Numbered from the stretch's first letter, positions 21,452-30,619 are shown. The stretch is 64,000 nt of DNA from Microbacterium ginsengiterrae (GCF_014205075.1 NZ_JACHMU010000001.1:2046001-2110000); one strand, 5' to 3'. The notes: generated by a model not told the origin, from the sequence alone. A program made the numbers and translations.

Positions 21452-22655
21452 TCCGGATCCGGTACTCGGCCCGTGGGCGAAGGCCTTCCCTGCGACGACG
21501 CACGGCCTTCGCGTGTCGGAGATCGCGGACGTCGATCTGCGGCTGTCGGAGTTCCGCACGCCGGTCATGACCGTGCATCAGGACGCCCTCGAGCACAACG
21601 AACGCACCGCGTTCGCGTGGGCGGCCTCGCTGGGCGTCGTCCTCGCGCCGCACGGGAAGACGACCATGTCGCCGGCGCTGTGGCAGCGCCTTCTCGACGC
21701 GGGAGCATGGGGCATCACCGTCGCGACGGACTGGCAGGCCTCCGTCGCGATCGAGGCGGGTGTGCGCAACGTGCTCATCGCGAACGCCGTGACCGACGTC
21801 GCCGCAGCAGCAGCCCTCGGCGGCGCGCTCGCCGCAGATCCTCGTCTGCGCATCGTGTGCTGGGCGGACTCGGTCGACACGATCACCCTGCTGGCGGACG
21901 CGCACATCGACCCCGCCCGTCCCCTCGACGTGCTCGTCGAACTCGGCGGCGCGCGCGGAAGGACAGGGGCGCGCACCCTGGAGGAGGGCGAGGCGATCGC
22001 CCAGGCGATCACCCGGGCCCCGGGACTGCGCCTGGCCGGCGTCGGGGGATATGAAGGTCCGTTCGGTCCCGACCGCAGCGCGGCCTCCGTGCAGGCCGTC
22101 GACGCATTCCTCGGCACGATCATCGGACTTCATCGCAGGCTGACGTACCCCGAGGGTGTGCGGCCGATCCTCACCGCCGGGGGGAGCTCGTTCCCGGACC
22201 GCGCCGCCGCCGTCCTCGCCCCGCTGCAGGACGAGGCGGACATCATCCTCCGCTCGGGGGCGTTCCAGATCCACGACGACGGCTTCTACAGCAGGATGTC
22301 GCCGTTCGGCCCCCTCGTCGGCACGGACCCGCTGACGTCGGCGATACACGCGTGGGCCCGAGTCGTCTCGCAGCCGGAGGAGGGGCTCGCGCTCCTGGAT
22401 GCCGGTCGTCGCGACGTGCCCTTCGACCTCGACCTGCCCGTCCCGCAGTCCGTGCGCGGGGAGATCACCGCGCTCAACGACCAGCACGCGTTCCTCGCAC
22501 TGGCGCAGGGCGAGGACGTGGCAGTGGGAGACGTCGTACGCCTCGGACTCTCGCACCCGTGCACGGCCTTCGACAAGTGGCGGGTGATTCCGATCATCGA
22601 TGACCCCGACGCGGAGGACCCGCGGGTCGTCGGTGCGGTGGCGACATGCTTCTGA
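21438..22655 (+). CDS. D-serine dehydratase-like PLP enzyme (alanine racemase fold)
   Basis: 405 residues; fold-type III PLP enzyme of the D-threonine aldolase / eukaryotic-type D-serine dehydratase group, often annotated as amino acid deaminase. The PLP lysine is K74 in APHGKTTM. The C-terminal domain has H373-P-C375, the metal-binding His-x-Cys of this group. Expected reaction: D-serine or another D-amino acid to 2-oxo acid and ammonia through an enamine, which the divergent RidA would clear. First gene of the operon with the deacylase-GH20 fusion, which it overlaps by 10 bases. Exact substrate not determinable. Confidence 0.88.
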   Translation: MPLLIPDPVLGPWAKAFPATTHGLRVSEIADVDLRLSEFRTPVMTVHQDALEHNERTAFAWAASLGVVLAPHGKTTMSPALWQRLLDAGAWGITVATDWQASVAIEAGVRNVLIANAVTDVAAAAALGGALAADPRLRIVCWADSVDTITLLADAHIDPARPLDVLVELGGARGRTGARTLEEGEAIAQAITRAPGLRLAGVGGYEGPFGPDRSAASVQAVDAFLGTIIGLHRRLTYPEGVRPILTAGGSSFPDRAAAVLAPLQDEADIILRSGAFQIHDDGFYSRMSPFGPLVGTDPLTSAIHAWARVVSQPEEGLALLDAGRRDVPFDLDLPVPQSVRGEITALNDQHAFLALAQGEDVAVGDVVRLGLSHPCTAFDKWRVIPIIDDPDAEDPRVVGAVATCF

Positions 22656-25600
22656 GCGCGGAACAAGCCGCCGCGGGGCGGGTGCGCGTGTACCGCGACG
22701 CGACCGTGGTCGACGGCATGGGCGCCGCCCGCTACCGCGCGGACGTCGCCGTGGAGGGCGCCCGCGTCGTCGCGATCGTCCGCCCCGGTGACGACGGCGC
22801 GCTGGAGCTGCCGCCCGGTGCCGTGGATGTGCAGGCCGCCGGTCTCGTGCTCGCGCCCGGATTCATCGACATGCATGCGCACAGCGACCTCGCCGTGCTC
22901 ACCGGTGCGGACCACCGCGCGAAGATCCGGCAGGGCGTCACCACCGAGGTGATCGGGCAGGACGGGCTGGGATACGCCCCGCTGGACGATGCCTCGGCAT
23001 CCGCCATTCCCGCGCAGATCGCGGGATGGAACGGCCTTCCGGCAGAGGTGCCGTGGCGCACGATGGACGATCTGCTCGCCGCGATCGACGCGGCGACGGC
23101 GGCGAACGTCGCCGTGCTCGTGCCGCAGGGCAACCTGCGGATGATGACTGTCGGACATGAGAATCGCCCGGCGACGGCGGCGGAGCTCGAGGAGATGTGC
23201 GCTCTGCTCGACGCCGCGTTGGATGCCGGCGCATTCGGCATGTCCAGCGGCCTCACCTACACCCCGGGGATGTACGCGTCGACGAAGGAGCTCGAAGCTC
23301 TCTGCCGCGTCGTCGCCGAACGAGGCGGCTACTGGGCGCCGCACACCCGCAGTTACGGCGGGGGAGCGCTGGACGCGTACCGCGAGGCGCTCGACATCGG
23401 TCGCCGCACCGGATGCGCCGTGCACCTCACGCACGCCACCATGAACTTCGTCCCCAACCGCGGTCGTGCGAGCCAGCTGCTGGCACTCGTCGACGCGGCC
23501 ATCGCCGACGGCGTCGACGTGACCCTCGACACGTACCCCTATCTCCCCGGGGCGACGACGCTCGCAGCGCTGCTGCCGAGCAGACTGGCCGCCGGCGGCG
23601 ATCTCATCGCGAGCCTGCGCGCGCTCGATGACGAGGGTCGCGAGACGCTCAGGGTCGAACTCGAGGAGATCGGCTGCGACGGCTTCCACGGCGAGCGTGC
23701 CGACTGGACGCAGATCGAAATCTCCGGCACGGGGGACCCCGCCCTCGGTCACCTCGTCGGCCGCACCGTCGCGCAGATCGCGGCCGCTGAGGGCCGCCGC
23801 GCCGTCGACGTCGTCCTCGACACGATCATCCGGGATGCCGGTGCCACCGGCATCCTCATGCACATCGGCGACGAGGAGAACGTCCGCGAGATCATGCGGC
23901 ACGACCGTCACGCCGGTGGCAGCGACGGAATCCTCATCGGGGCCAAGCCGCACCCGCGCGGCTTCGGCGCTTTCCCGCGATTCCTCGGCCACTATGTGCG
24001 TGAGACCGGCGTGCTCGGTCTCGAGGAGGCCGTGCGGCACCTGTCCGGGACACCCGCGCGCCGGCTGGGTCTCGACCGCGGAGACGCTCCTCGTGGCGTG
24101 ATCCGCGAGGGGGCGACCGCGGACCTCGTGCTGTTCGACCCCGAGACGATCGCCGCCGGAGCGACCTTCGACGATCCTCGAGCGGCGCCGATCGGCATCG
24201 TCGAGGTGCTCGTCGACGGCGTCCCTGTGGTCTCCGACGGGGACGTCACCGGTCGGACGCCCGGCCGCGCCCTGCGGATGCCGCCGCCGCCGTACCGCGC
24301 CACCGTGCCCCTGCTGGACGCCGTGATCGATGCACAGGCGGAGCCTTTCGTGCTCCGCGCGGACACGCCGGTGCACGCTCCGCAGCACCTCGCCCGGACG
24401 GCCCGGCTCCTGCAGGAGGATCTCGGTCTCGCCGACGCGGGACGACCCGAAGCGCCGGCGATCGCCCTCCGCGTGGATCCCGCTCTGGGGGAAGAGGAGC
24501 GGTTCCGCATCGACGTCGCCTCCGAGCGCATCGAGCTGGTGGGGGCGTCGCCCGTCGGTGCCTTCCGCGCCGCCATGGCGCTGCGTCAGCTGTGCGCACC
24601 GGAACGCGCCGTCGGCACCCGCATCCCGGTCGGCACCTGGCAGGGGGGACCCGCCTACCGATGGCGGGGAGCGATGCTCGACGTCGCCCGTCACTTCCGC
24701 CCGGTGGCGGACATCCGTCGCCTCATCGACGTGCTCGCCGCACATCAGCTCAACGTGCTGCACCTGCATCTCACCGACGATCAGGGATGGCGCTTCGAAG
24801 TGCCGGGTTACCCGCGCCTCACCGAGATCGGTGCACGCCGCGAGGCGACGCAGCGCGGACACGGACCGCTCGCGACCGTGGAGCCCGGCGTGCACGCGGG
24901 GTTCTACACGACAGCCGAGCTGCGCGACCTCGTCGCGTACGCCGCCGAGCGGTTCATCACGCTGGTCCCAGAGGTCGAACTCCCCGGGCACGTGCAGGCG
25001 GCGCTCGCCGCCTATCCCGAACTCGGCAACACCGACATCGGTGAGCCCATCACCTCGCCGTGGGAGCGCTTCGGGGTGAACCCGCGCGTGCTCGCGCCGA
25101 CCGAGGAAGCGCTGGCGTTCGGCCGTGCCGCCATCGACGCCCTCTGCGACACGTTCGACTCGCCGTGGATCGGGATCGGCGGCGACGAAGTGCCGGTGGA
25201 CGAATGGGCGCAGAGTCCGGCGGCCGCTCATCGGATGGCGGAGCTCGGACTCTCCGGCCCTGGGGACGTCCAGCCCTGGTTCACCAGACTCTTCGTCGAT
25301 CACGTCCGCGCGCGCGGACGCACGGCCCTCGCGTGGGACGAGGTCCTCGAGGGAGATGTGCCGGACGGTGTGCGGATCCTCGCCTGGCGCGGACCCGTGG
25401 CGATGGCGGAGGCGCTGCGTCGCGGCATCCCCGTCATCGGATGCCCGGACCTCAGCGTCTACCTCGATTACCGCCAGTCGGAGTCGGCCGATGAACCGGT
25501 ACCGGTCGGTCCTCCGCTGACCGTCGAGGGCGCATACGCGCTGGTGCTCCCTGCGGGCGTCGTCGGCGGGCAGGCGAACACGTGGACCGAGCACCTGCCC

Positions 25601-25894
25601 ACTCGCGACAGGGTGGATTACGCGATGTTTCCGCGCCTGAGCGCCGTCGCCGAGCGCCTCTGGGCGGGCGGTGGGCCGGCCGATGTCGCAGACTTCCTCC
25701 GGCGACTTCCCACGCACCTCCGGCGCCTGGCGGCGGCCGGTGTGCAGTATCGTCAGCTTCACGGCCCGACCCCCGATCAGAGGCGGGCGGGCGTGCCCGG
25801 AAAGCCCATGAGCGTCGCAGATCGCGAGCGGATCGTCGAGCAACTCGTCGACGGTCTCCGACTTGCGCAGACCCCCGTTCGTAAGGTGTACTAA
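22646..25894 (+). CDS. Fusion of N-acyl-D-amino-acid deacylase and GH20 beta-N-acetylhexosaminidase
   Basis: One uninterrupted 1082-residue frame with two complete enzymes. Residues 1 to about 540 are a D-aminoacylase-type amidohydrolase: H77-A-H79 in GFIDMHAHSD, KIRQGVTTEVIGQDG, HLTHATM, and GSDGIL. Residues about 555-1082 are a GH20 hexosaminidase with the small GH20 N-domain (EPFVLRADTPV), LHLHLTDDQGWR and the catalytic pair D847-E848 in IGGDEVP. The joint is near 24270-24340, with a short Pro-rich stretch and no long linker. No signal peptide, so both act in the cytoplasm. The ATG overlaps the previous gene; a GTG near 22681 is a possible later start. Substrates with both GlcNAc and an N-acyl-D-amino acid, such as wall fragments, are inferred. 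Confidence 0.92.
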   Translation: MLLSAEQAAAGRVRVYRDATVVDGMGAARYRADVAVEGARVVAIVRPGDDGALELPPGAVDVQAAGLVLAPGFIDMHAHSDLAVLTGADHRAKIRQGVTTEVIGQDGLGYAPLDDASASAIPAQIAGWNGLPAEVPWRTMDDLLAAIDAATAANVAVLVPQGNLRMMTVGHENRPATAAELEEMCALLDAALDAGAFGMSSGLTYTPGMYASTKELEALCRVVAERGGYWAPHTRSYGGGALDAYREALDIGRRTGCAVHLTHATMNFVPNRGRASQLLALVDAAIADGVDVTLDTYPYLPGATTLAALLPSRLAAGGDLIASLRALDDEGRETLRVELEEIGCDGFHGERADWTQIEISGTGDPALGHLVGRTVAQIAAAEGRRAVDVVLDTIIRDAGATGILMHIGDEENVREIMRHDRHAGGSDGILIGAKPHPRGFGAFPRFLGHYVRETGVLGLEEAVRHLSGTPARRLGLDRGDAPRGVIREGATADLVLFDPETIAAGATFDDPRAAPIGIVEVLVDGVPVVSDGDVTGRTPGRALRMPPPPYRATVPLLDAVIDAQAEPFVLRADTPVHAPQHLARTARLLQEDLGLADAGRPEAPAIALRVDPALGEEERFRIDVASERIELVGASPVGAFRAAMALRQLCAPERAVGTRIPVGTWQGGPAYRWRGAMLDVARHFRPVADIRRLIDVLAAHQLNVLHLHLTDDQGWRFEVPGYPRLTEIGARREATQRGHGPLATVEPGVHAGFYTTAELRDLVAYAAERFITLVPEVELPGHVQAALAAYPELGNTDIGEPITSPWERFGVNPRVLAPTEEALAFGRAAIDALCDTFDSPWIGIGGDEVPVDEWAQSPAAAHRMAELGLSGPGDVQPWFTRLFVDHVRARGRTALAWDEVLEGDVPDGVRILAWRGPVAMAEALRRGIPVIGCPDLSVYLDYRQSESADEPVPVGPPLTVEGAYALVLPAGVVGGQANTWTEHLPTRDRVDYAMFPRLSAVAERLWAGGGPADVADFLRRLPTHLRRLAAAGVQYRQLHGPTPDQRRAGVPGKPMSVADRERIVEQLVDGLRLAQTPVRKVY

Positions 25895-25895
25895 C
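25877..25895. promoter_or_regulatory. Candidate operator before the ROK regulator gene
   Basis: GTTCGTAAGGTGTACTAAC is a palindrome of form GTTnGTA-N5-TACnAAC. It spans the stop codon of the fusion gene and ends 4 bases before the regulator ATG. The right arm TACTAA also occurs in the site at 21433-21451, suggesting autoregulation by the ROK protein. Confidence 0.55.
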
Positions 25896-25899
25896 AAAC

Positions 25900-27087
25900 A
25901 TGTCCGAACCGGATGAGCCGCGGCGGGTGACCCCCGCCGGACACGTCAGCTCGCCCCCGCACGCCTTCGGGCCGGCCCGTCACCTCCGCTCGCGCGCCAA
26001 GGTGCTTCCCGAGCACGCCCGCGGACACAACAGGGCTCTCGTCCTGCAGACGCTCTACCACTCCGGCTCGATGAGCCGCGCCGACCTGTCGAGGGAGACC
26101 GGGCTCACCCGCGTGACGATCTCGGACCTCGTGGCGGAGTTCATCGCCGACGGCATCGTCGTCGAGTTGGGCGTCCGCGAGACGGTCGGACCGGGGAAGC
26201 CCCCGATCCTCATCGACATCGACCGCACGGGGCACCAGATCATCGGGCTGGACCTCTCCGACGCCGAGGTGTTCCGCGGCGCCGTCCTCAGCCTCGACGG
26301 AGACGTCATCGAGAGGCGCGAGGTCGCCCGCCCCGCCCCGTCGGACGCGGATGCCGCCTACGCCGCCGTGCAGACCCTCAGCCGCGAACTCGTCGGCGCC
26401 GCGACCGCGACGCTCCTGGGTGTCGGGGTCGGAACGCCCGGTGTCGTCCGCACGGACGGTGTCGTACTGAGCTCCCCGAACCTCGGCTGGACGGATCTTC
26501 CCCTGGAGACGCAGCTCGGGCGGGACCTCGACCTGCCGGTCCTCGTCCGCAACGACGCCAACGCCGCGGTGCTCGCCGAGTACACGTTCGGCGAGGCGCG
26601 CTCGGACTTCGTCCTCATCAAGATCGGCTTCGGTGTCGGCGCCGGTCTCATCTCCGGCAGTCAGCCGCTCGTCGGGAGCCGTTTCGCCGCGGGCGAGATC
26701 GGCCACGTCGTCGTCGGCACGGACGGCGGTCCGCGCTGCGTCTGCGGACGCGACGGCTGTCTCGAAGCCTGGCTCAGCGTCGCGCGTCTGCGCGAGGAGA
26801 TCGACGCCCGTCCCGCGCAGCGCGAGGCGATCCTGCGCGACGCCGGCGCACGGATGGCGATCGCCGTCGCCCCGATCGTCACCGCGCTCGATCTGTCGGA
26901 GGTCGTCCTGTCCGGGCCCGCCGACCTGCTCGGCGGCGTGTTCATCGACTCCGCGACCGACACGCTGCGCGCGCGCACACTCGAGGGTGTCTTCGACGAC
27001 GTCGTGATCCGCCTCACCCGCCAGGACGACATCGTGCTGCGCGGGACCGCGGTGATGGTGCTCTCCGGACAGTTGGGGGTCTCGTGA
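25900..27087 (+). CDS. ROK family transcriptional repressor (NagC/XylR type)
   Basis: 395 residues. A winged helix-turn-helix (about 45-95, MSRADLSRETGLTRVTISDLV) is joined to a ROK sugar-sensing domain with the zinc motif CVCGRDGC (C280, C282, C287) and GEIGHVVV. The expected effector is GlcNAc, GlcN6P or a related amino sugar, given the following kinase and nagB. It lies between the fusion gene (5-base gap) and the kinase (4-base overlap), so it is part of the operon it probably controls. No good ribosome binding site is visible; a weak AAGGTG lies 12 bases upstream. Confidence 0.92.
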   Translation: MSEPDEPRRVTPAGHVSSPPHAFGPARHLRSRAKVLPEHARGHNRALVLQTLYHSGSMSRADLSRETGLTRVTISDLVAEFIADGIVVELGVRETVGPGKPPILIDIDRTGHQIIGLDLSDAEVFRGAVLSLDGDVIERREVARPAPSDADAAYAAVQTLSRELVGAATATLLGVGVGTPGVVRTDGVVLSSPNLGWTDLPLETQLGRDLDLPVLVRNDANAAVLAEYTFGEARSDFVLIKIGFGVGAGLISGSQPLVGSRFAAGEIGHVVVGTDGGPRCVCGRDGCLEAWLSVARLREEIDARPAQREAILRDAGARMAIAVAPIVTALDLSEVVLSGPADLLGGVFIDSATDTLRARTLEGVFDDVVIRLTRQDDIVLRGTAVMVLSGQLGVS

Positions 27088-28058
27088 TGCCGACCGCAGC
27101 GCAGACCTCGGACGCCGACAGACCGATCCGCATCGGACTCGACGTCGGGGGGACCAAGACGGATGCCGTCGCCGTCACCGACGGCGATGAGATCATCGGT
27201 CGCATCCGCCGCGCAACCGGCCACGGGGACGCCGCCGTGATCTCCGGCGTCGTCGACAGTGTGCGAGAGCTGCAGGCGGAGGCCGGTTTCGACCTGCGCG
27301 AGGTGCGCAGCGTCGGCGTCGGGATCCCCGGCCTCGTCGACGCCGCCCACGGGCGGGTCCTGCACGCCGTGAACCTCGGAGTCGAATCCCTCGACCTCGC
27401 CGAGGCGGTCCGCGCGAAGATCGACATCCCCGTCGCCGTCGACAACGACGTGAACGCCGCCGCACTGGGGGCCGCCGCGATCCGCGGCACCGCCCCCCGG
27501 TCATCGATGGCGTACCTGAACCTCGGCACCGGTGTCGCGGCCGGCATCGTGATGGACGGCGTGCTCTGGCGCGGCGCGCGCGGGACGGCCGGCGAGGTCG
27601 GCCACATCTCGGTGGACCCGGCTGGACGCATGTGCAGTTGCGGCCAGCGCGGCTGCATCGAGACCCTGTGCGGCGGCGGAGCGCTGGCCCGCGCGTGGGG
27701 TCGACCGGGCGCGCTGCCCGTCCGTGACATCTTCGACGCAGCGGAGGCGGGAGACACCGAAGCGCTCCTGCTCCGCGCGGACCTCGCCCGCGGCGCCGCC
27801 GCTGCAGTCCGAGTGCTCGTCCTCAGCGCCGACGTGGAGACGGTCGTCATCGGAGGCGGTCTCACCGCCCTCGGCGAACGTCTCGGCGAAGGCATCCGCA
27901 ACGCCCTCATCGCGGACGCCGCCGGATCGCCCTTCCTGCGGTCGCTGCACCTCGATGAAAGAATCGAACTGCTCCCGTCCGGTTCGCCGGTGGCCGCCCT
28001 GGGCGCCGCACTGGTCGGAGCACTCACCCCCGAGAAGGAGACCGCCGTCCATGGCTGA
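27084..28058 (+). CDS. ROK family sugar kinase, probable N-acetylglucosamine kinase
   Basis: 324 residues. It has the phosphate loop GLDVGGTKTDAV, the catalytic Asp in DNDVNAAAL (D122 counting from the GTG), GEVGHISVD and the zinc motif CSCGQRGCIE. Family members phosphorylate glucose, GlcNAc or ManNAc at O6. Position before nagB favours GlcNAc or glucosamine. GTG at 27084 and ATG at 27087 are adjacent possible starts; both overlap the ROK regulator stop. It overlaps nagB by 8 bases. Confidence 0.88.
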   Translation: MMPTAAQTSDADRPIRIGLDVGGTKTDAVAVTDGDEIIGRIRRATGHGDAAVISGVVDSVRELQAEAGFDLREVRSVGVGIPGLVDAAHGRVLHAVNLGVESLDLAEAVRAKIDIPVAVDNDVNAAALGAAAIRGTAPRSSMAYLNLGTGVAAGIVMDGVLWRGARGTAGEVGHISVDPAGRMCSCGQRGCIETLCGGGALARAWGRPGALPVRDIFDAAEAGDTEALLLRADLARGAAAAVRVLVLSADVETVVIGGGLTALGERLGEGIRNALIADAAGSPFLRSLHLDERIELLPSGSPVAALGAALVGALTPEKETAVHG

Positions 28059-28830
28059 AGTCGTCATCGTCGAGAACCCCGCCGCTGCAGGGGCTCTTGT
28101 CGCCGCAGAGATCGTGCGCCTGATCCAGCACCGCCCGGATGCCGTGCTGGGACTGGCCACCGGATCGACACCCCTTCCGGTGTACGAAGCCCTGCACTCG
28201 CGGCTCGCCGGCACCGACGTGTCGCAGGTGCGCGGATTCGCACTGGACGAGTACGTCGGCATCGACCCCGCCCACCCGGAGAGCTACCGGTCCGTCATCA
28301 CCCGTGAGGTCGTCGAGCCGCTCGGACTCGACCCTGCGCTGATCCGGACCCCGAATGGCGCGACAGACGGCATCGAGCACGCCGGCGACGACTACGAGGC
28401 CGCGATCGAGGCCGCGGGCGGCGTGGACCTGCAGATCCTCGGCATCGGCACCGACGGTCACATCGGCTTCAACGAACCGGGCTCCTCGTTCGCGTCGCGC
28501 ACCAGGGTGAAGACCCTCACCGAGCAGACCCGCAAGGACAACGCCCGCTTCTTCGATTCGATCGACGACGTGCCGATGCACTGCATCACGCAGGGCCTCG
28601 GGACCATCCTCCGCGCGCGCCACCTCGTGCTGCTCGCCTTCGGAGAGGGCAAGGCCCAGGCCGTCGCCCAGGCCGTGGAAGGTCCGGTCAGCGCCATGCT
28701 CCCCGGTTCCGCGATCCAGCTCCACGAGCACGTGACCGTCGTCGTGGACGAGGCAGCGGCATCCCAGCTGCAGCTGGCCGACTACTACCGGTACACCTTC
28801 GACAACAAGCCGGCCTGGCAGGGCCTCTGA
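28051..28830 (+). CDS. nagB: Glucosamine-6-phosphate deaminase
   Basis: Converts glucosamine 6-phosphate to fructose 6-phosphate and ammonia. 259 residues, normal length. LGLATGSTPLPVYEAL binds phosphate; FALDEYVGI holds the catalytic Asp, and GIGTDGHIGFNEPGSSF the His-containing active-site loop. The start is at the ATG after AGAAGGAG. It is the last gene of the operon. NagA, which would supply its substrate, is encoded separately at 33.6 kb. Confidence 0.97.
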   Translation: MAEVVIVENPAAAGALVAAEIVRLIQHRPDAVLGLATGSTPLPVYEALHSRLAGTDVSQVRGFALDEYVGIDPAHPESYRSVITREVVEPLGLDPALIRTPNGATDGIEHAGDDYEAAIEAAGGVDLQILGIGTDGHIGFNEPGSSFASRTRVKTLTEQTRKDNARFFDSIDDVPMHCITQGLGTILRARHLVLLAFGEGKAQAVAQAVEGPVSAMLPGSAIQLHEHVTVVVDEAAASQLQLADYYRYTFDNKPAWQGL

Positions 28831-28842
28831 TCGAGCGGCGGG

Positions 28843-29265
28843 TCAGGCGGGTGCGCTCGGGCGAACGAGGCCCGGCCACGCGATCGGCAGCAGGTGCTCG
28901 AGGCTCAGCGGCGCGAGCTCGAGCGCGCCGATCTCCTTCGGGGTGATCCAGCGCAACTCGGCGAGCTCGGCCTGCACGGTGACGGCATCCGCGTCGATCC
29001 GGAGCGCGAACGCGTCGGCGATGACCCGGTGGCCGGGCTCGTTCGCCGCCGCTGACTCGAACCGGCCGAGGGGAGTAAGGTCCTCGACGTCGACGAGGAG
29101 ACCGAGCTCCTCGTCCAGTTCGCGGGCGAGCGTCTGCGCCGGGCTCTCCGCGGGCTCCGGCTTTCCACCTGGCTGCATGAACGCGGTGGTGCCCTGTTTG
29201 CGGACGACGAGCACACGATCGGCGTCATCCGTGATCACTGCGGCGCTCACATGGATGTCAGGCAC
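28843..29265 (-). CDS. Nudix hydrolase
   Basis: 140 residues with a full Nudix box (GGKPEPAESPAQTLARELDEELGL pattern, GX5EX7REUXEEXGU) and an N-terminal VSAAVITDDADRVLVVRKQG strand typical of MutT-like (d)NTP or nucleotide-derivative hydrolases. Substrate not determinable. Its start overlaps the FAD oxidase gene by 8 bases, so it is the last gene of a three-gene operon. Confidence 0.92.
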   Translation of the reverse strand: MPDIHVSAAVITDDADRVLVVRKQGTTAFMQPGGKPEPAESPAQTLARELDEELGLLVDVEDLTPLGRFESAAANEPGHRVIADAFALRIDADAVTVQAELAELRWITPKEIGALELAPLSLEHLLPIAWPGLVRPSAPA

Positions 29266-30619
29266 GGTCGAACACCTTCCCCGGGTTGAGGATGCCGAGC
29301 GGGTCGAACACCCGAACGATCTGACGCTGCAACTCCCACTGGTCGTCTCCCAGCTCCTCCGCCAGCCAGCGGCTCTTCAGCATCCCGATCCCATGTTCTC
29401 CGGTGAGCGTTCCACCGAGCCGGATCGCCGCACGGAAGAGGTCGTCGGCGGCGGCCCAGACCCGTTCTGGCACCTCAGGGCCCTCGAAGATGAAGTTGGG
29501 GTGCAGATTGCCGTCCCCGGCGTGGGCCACCGTCGGGATCGTCAGCCCGTAGCGTGCTTCGATCCGGGTGATCTCGTCGAACATCTCCGGTAGCGCGCTC
29601 CGCGGCACCGAGACGTCCTCGATGAGGGTGGTGCCCAGCGTCGCCATCGCCGCGTGCATGCTGCGACGGATCGCGAGGAGCCGCTCGCCCTCGGCGGCAT
29701 CGCGCGTGAGGGCGACCTCGCCACCTGCGGCCTGCAGGGTCTGCGCGATGGACTCGGCCTCGGCGGCCGCTGCAGGGCCGTCGGTCCGGATCGTGAGCTG
29801 CGATGCACCAAGGAGCGGAGCGGGGAGGCCGAGATGACGGTGCACGGACGCGAGGCTCGTGGCATCCATCAGTTCCATGATCGCCGGCTGCACGCCGGAG
29901 GCGGTCACCGCCGCGGAGCCCGCCGCTGCCGCCCGGACGGAGGGGAACAACGCGGTGAGCGTGCACGTCTCGCCACGGACGAGACGTCGCAGCTTCAGGG
30001 TCGCCCCGACGACCACGCCGAGGGTGCCCTCAGAGCCGATCACGAGTGAGGTGAGGTCCAGCCCTGTCACCCCCTTCACACTGCGGTGGCCGAGGTGGAG
30101 CAGGCGGCCGTCGGCGAGGACGATGTCGACGCCGAGGACGGCATCGCGGACGACCCCGTACTTGGCGCAGAGCAGGCCGCCGGCGCCGGTGGCGATGTTC
30201 CCGCCGACCGTGGAGATGTCGCGGCTGGCCGGATCGGGCGCCCACCACACGTCTTCTTCGGCGAGACGCGCGTTCAGATCGGCGTTGAGGATGCCGGGTT
30301 CGACGACGGCGATGAGGTCGTCGCGGCGGATCTCGAGGATGCCGTCCATCCTCGCCGTCGACAGGACGATCTCGCCCGGTCCTGCGTTGGCTGCGCCGGC
30401 CAGCCCTGTCCCTGCGCCCCGCACGACCACGGGGGTGCGCGTCTCAGTCGCGATCCGCATCGTCCGCTGCACGTCGGCCGTCGTGCGGGCGTGCACGACG
30501 GCAAGAGGGCGTCCGGCCGACCGGTGGCCTGAGCGATCGGCTCGTGCGGCCTCGAGTGACTCCTCGGTGACATCGATGATGTCGCCGAGCGCCTCCTGCA
30601 GGGCCGCGACGACGGTCAT
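29258..30619 (-). CDS. FAD-linked oxidase, GlcD / D-lactate dehydrogenase type
   Basis: 453 residues from the ATG at 30619. The FAD-binding (PCMH-type) domain spans about 30-220 with VVVRGAGTGLAGAA and TVGGNIATGAGG, followed by the FAD-oxidase C domain with TVAHAGDGNLHPNF and TGEHGIGMLK, both diagnostic of glycolate, D-lactate or other 2-hydroxyacid dehydrogenases. It oxidises a D-2-hydroxy acid, passing electrons to an unknown acceptor; no GlcE/GlcF partners lie nearby. The start overlaps the upstream YrdB stop as ATGA. Confidence 0.92.
   Translation of the reverse strand: MTVVAALQEALGDIIDVTEESLEAARADRSGHRSAGRPLAVVHARTTADVQRTMRIATETRTPVVVRGAGTGLAGAANAGPGEIVLSTARMDGILEIRRDDLIAVVEPGILNADLNARLAEEDVWWAPDPASRDISTVGGNIATGAGGLLCAKYGVVRDAVLGVDIVLADGRLLHLGHRSVKGVTGLDLTSLVIGSEGTLGVVVGATLKLRRLVRGETCTLTALFPSVRAAAAGSAAVTASGVQPAIMELMDATSLASVHRHLGLPAPLLGASQLTIRTDGPAAAAEAESIAQTLQAAGGEVALTRDAAEGERLLAIRRSMHAAMATLGTTLIEDVSVPRSALPEMFDEITRIEARYGLTIPTVAHAGDGNLHPNFIFEGPEVPERVWAAADDLFRAAIRLGGTLTGEHGIGMLKSRWLAEELGDDQWELQRQIVRVFDPLGILNPGKVFDRA

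Noticed and set aside
22286..25897. Minus-strand frame of 1203 codons opposite the deacylase-GH20 fusion
   Set aside because: Shadow frame from GC-rich codons; low-complexity Arg/Gly/Asp/His sequence with no domain, while the plus strand encodes two intact enzymes.
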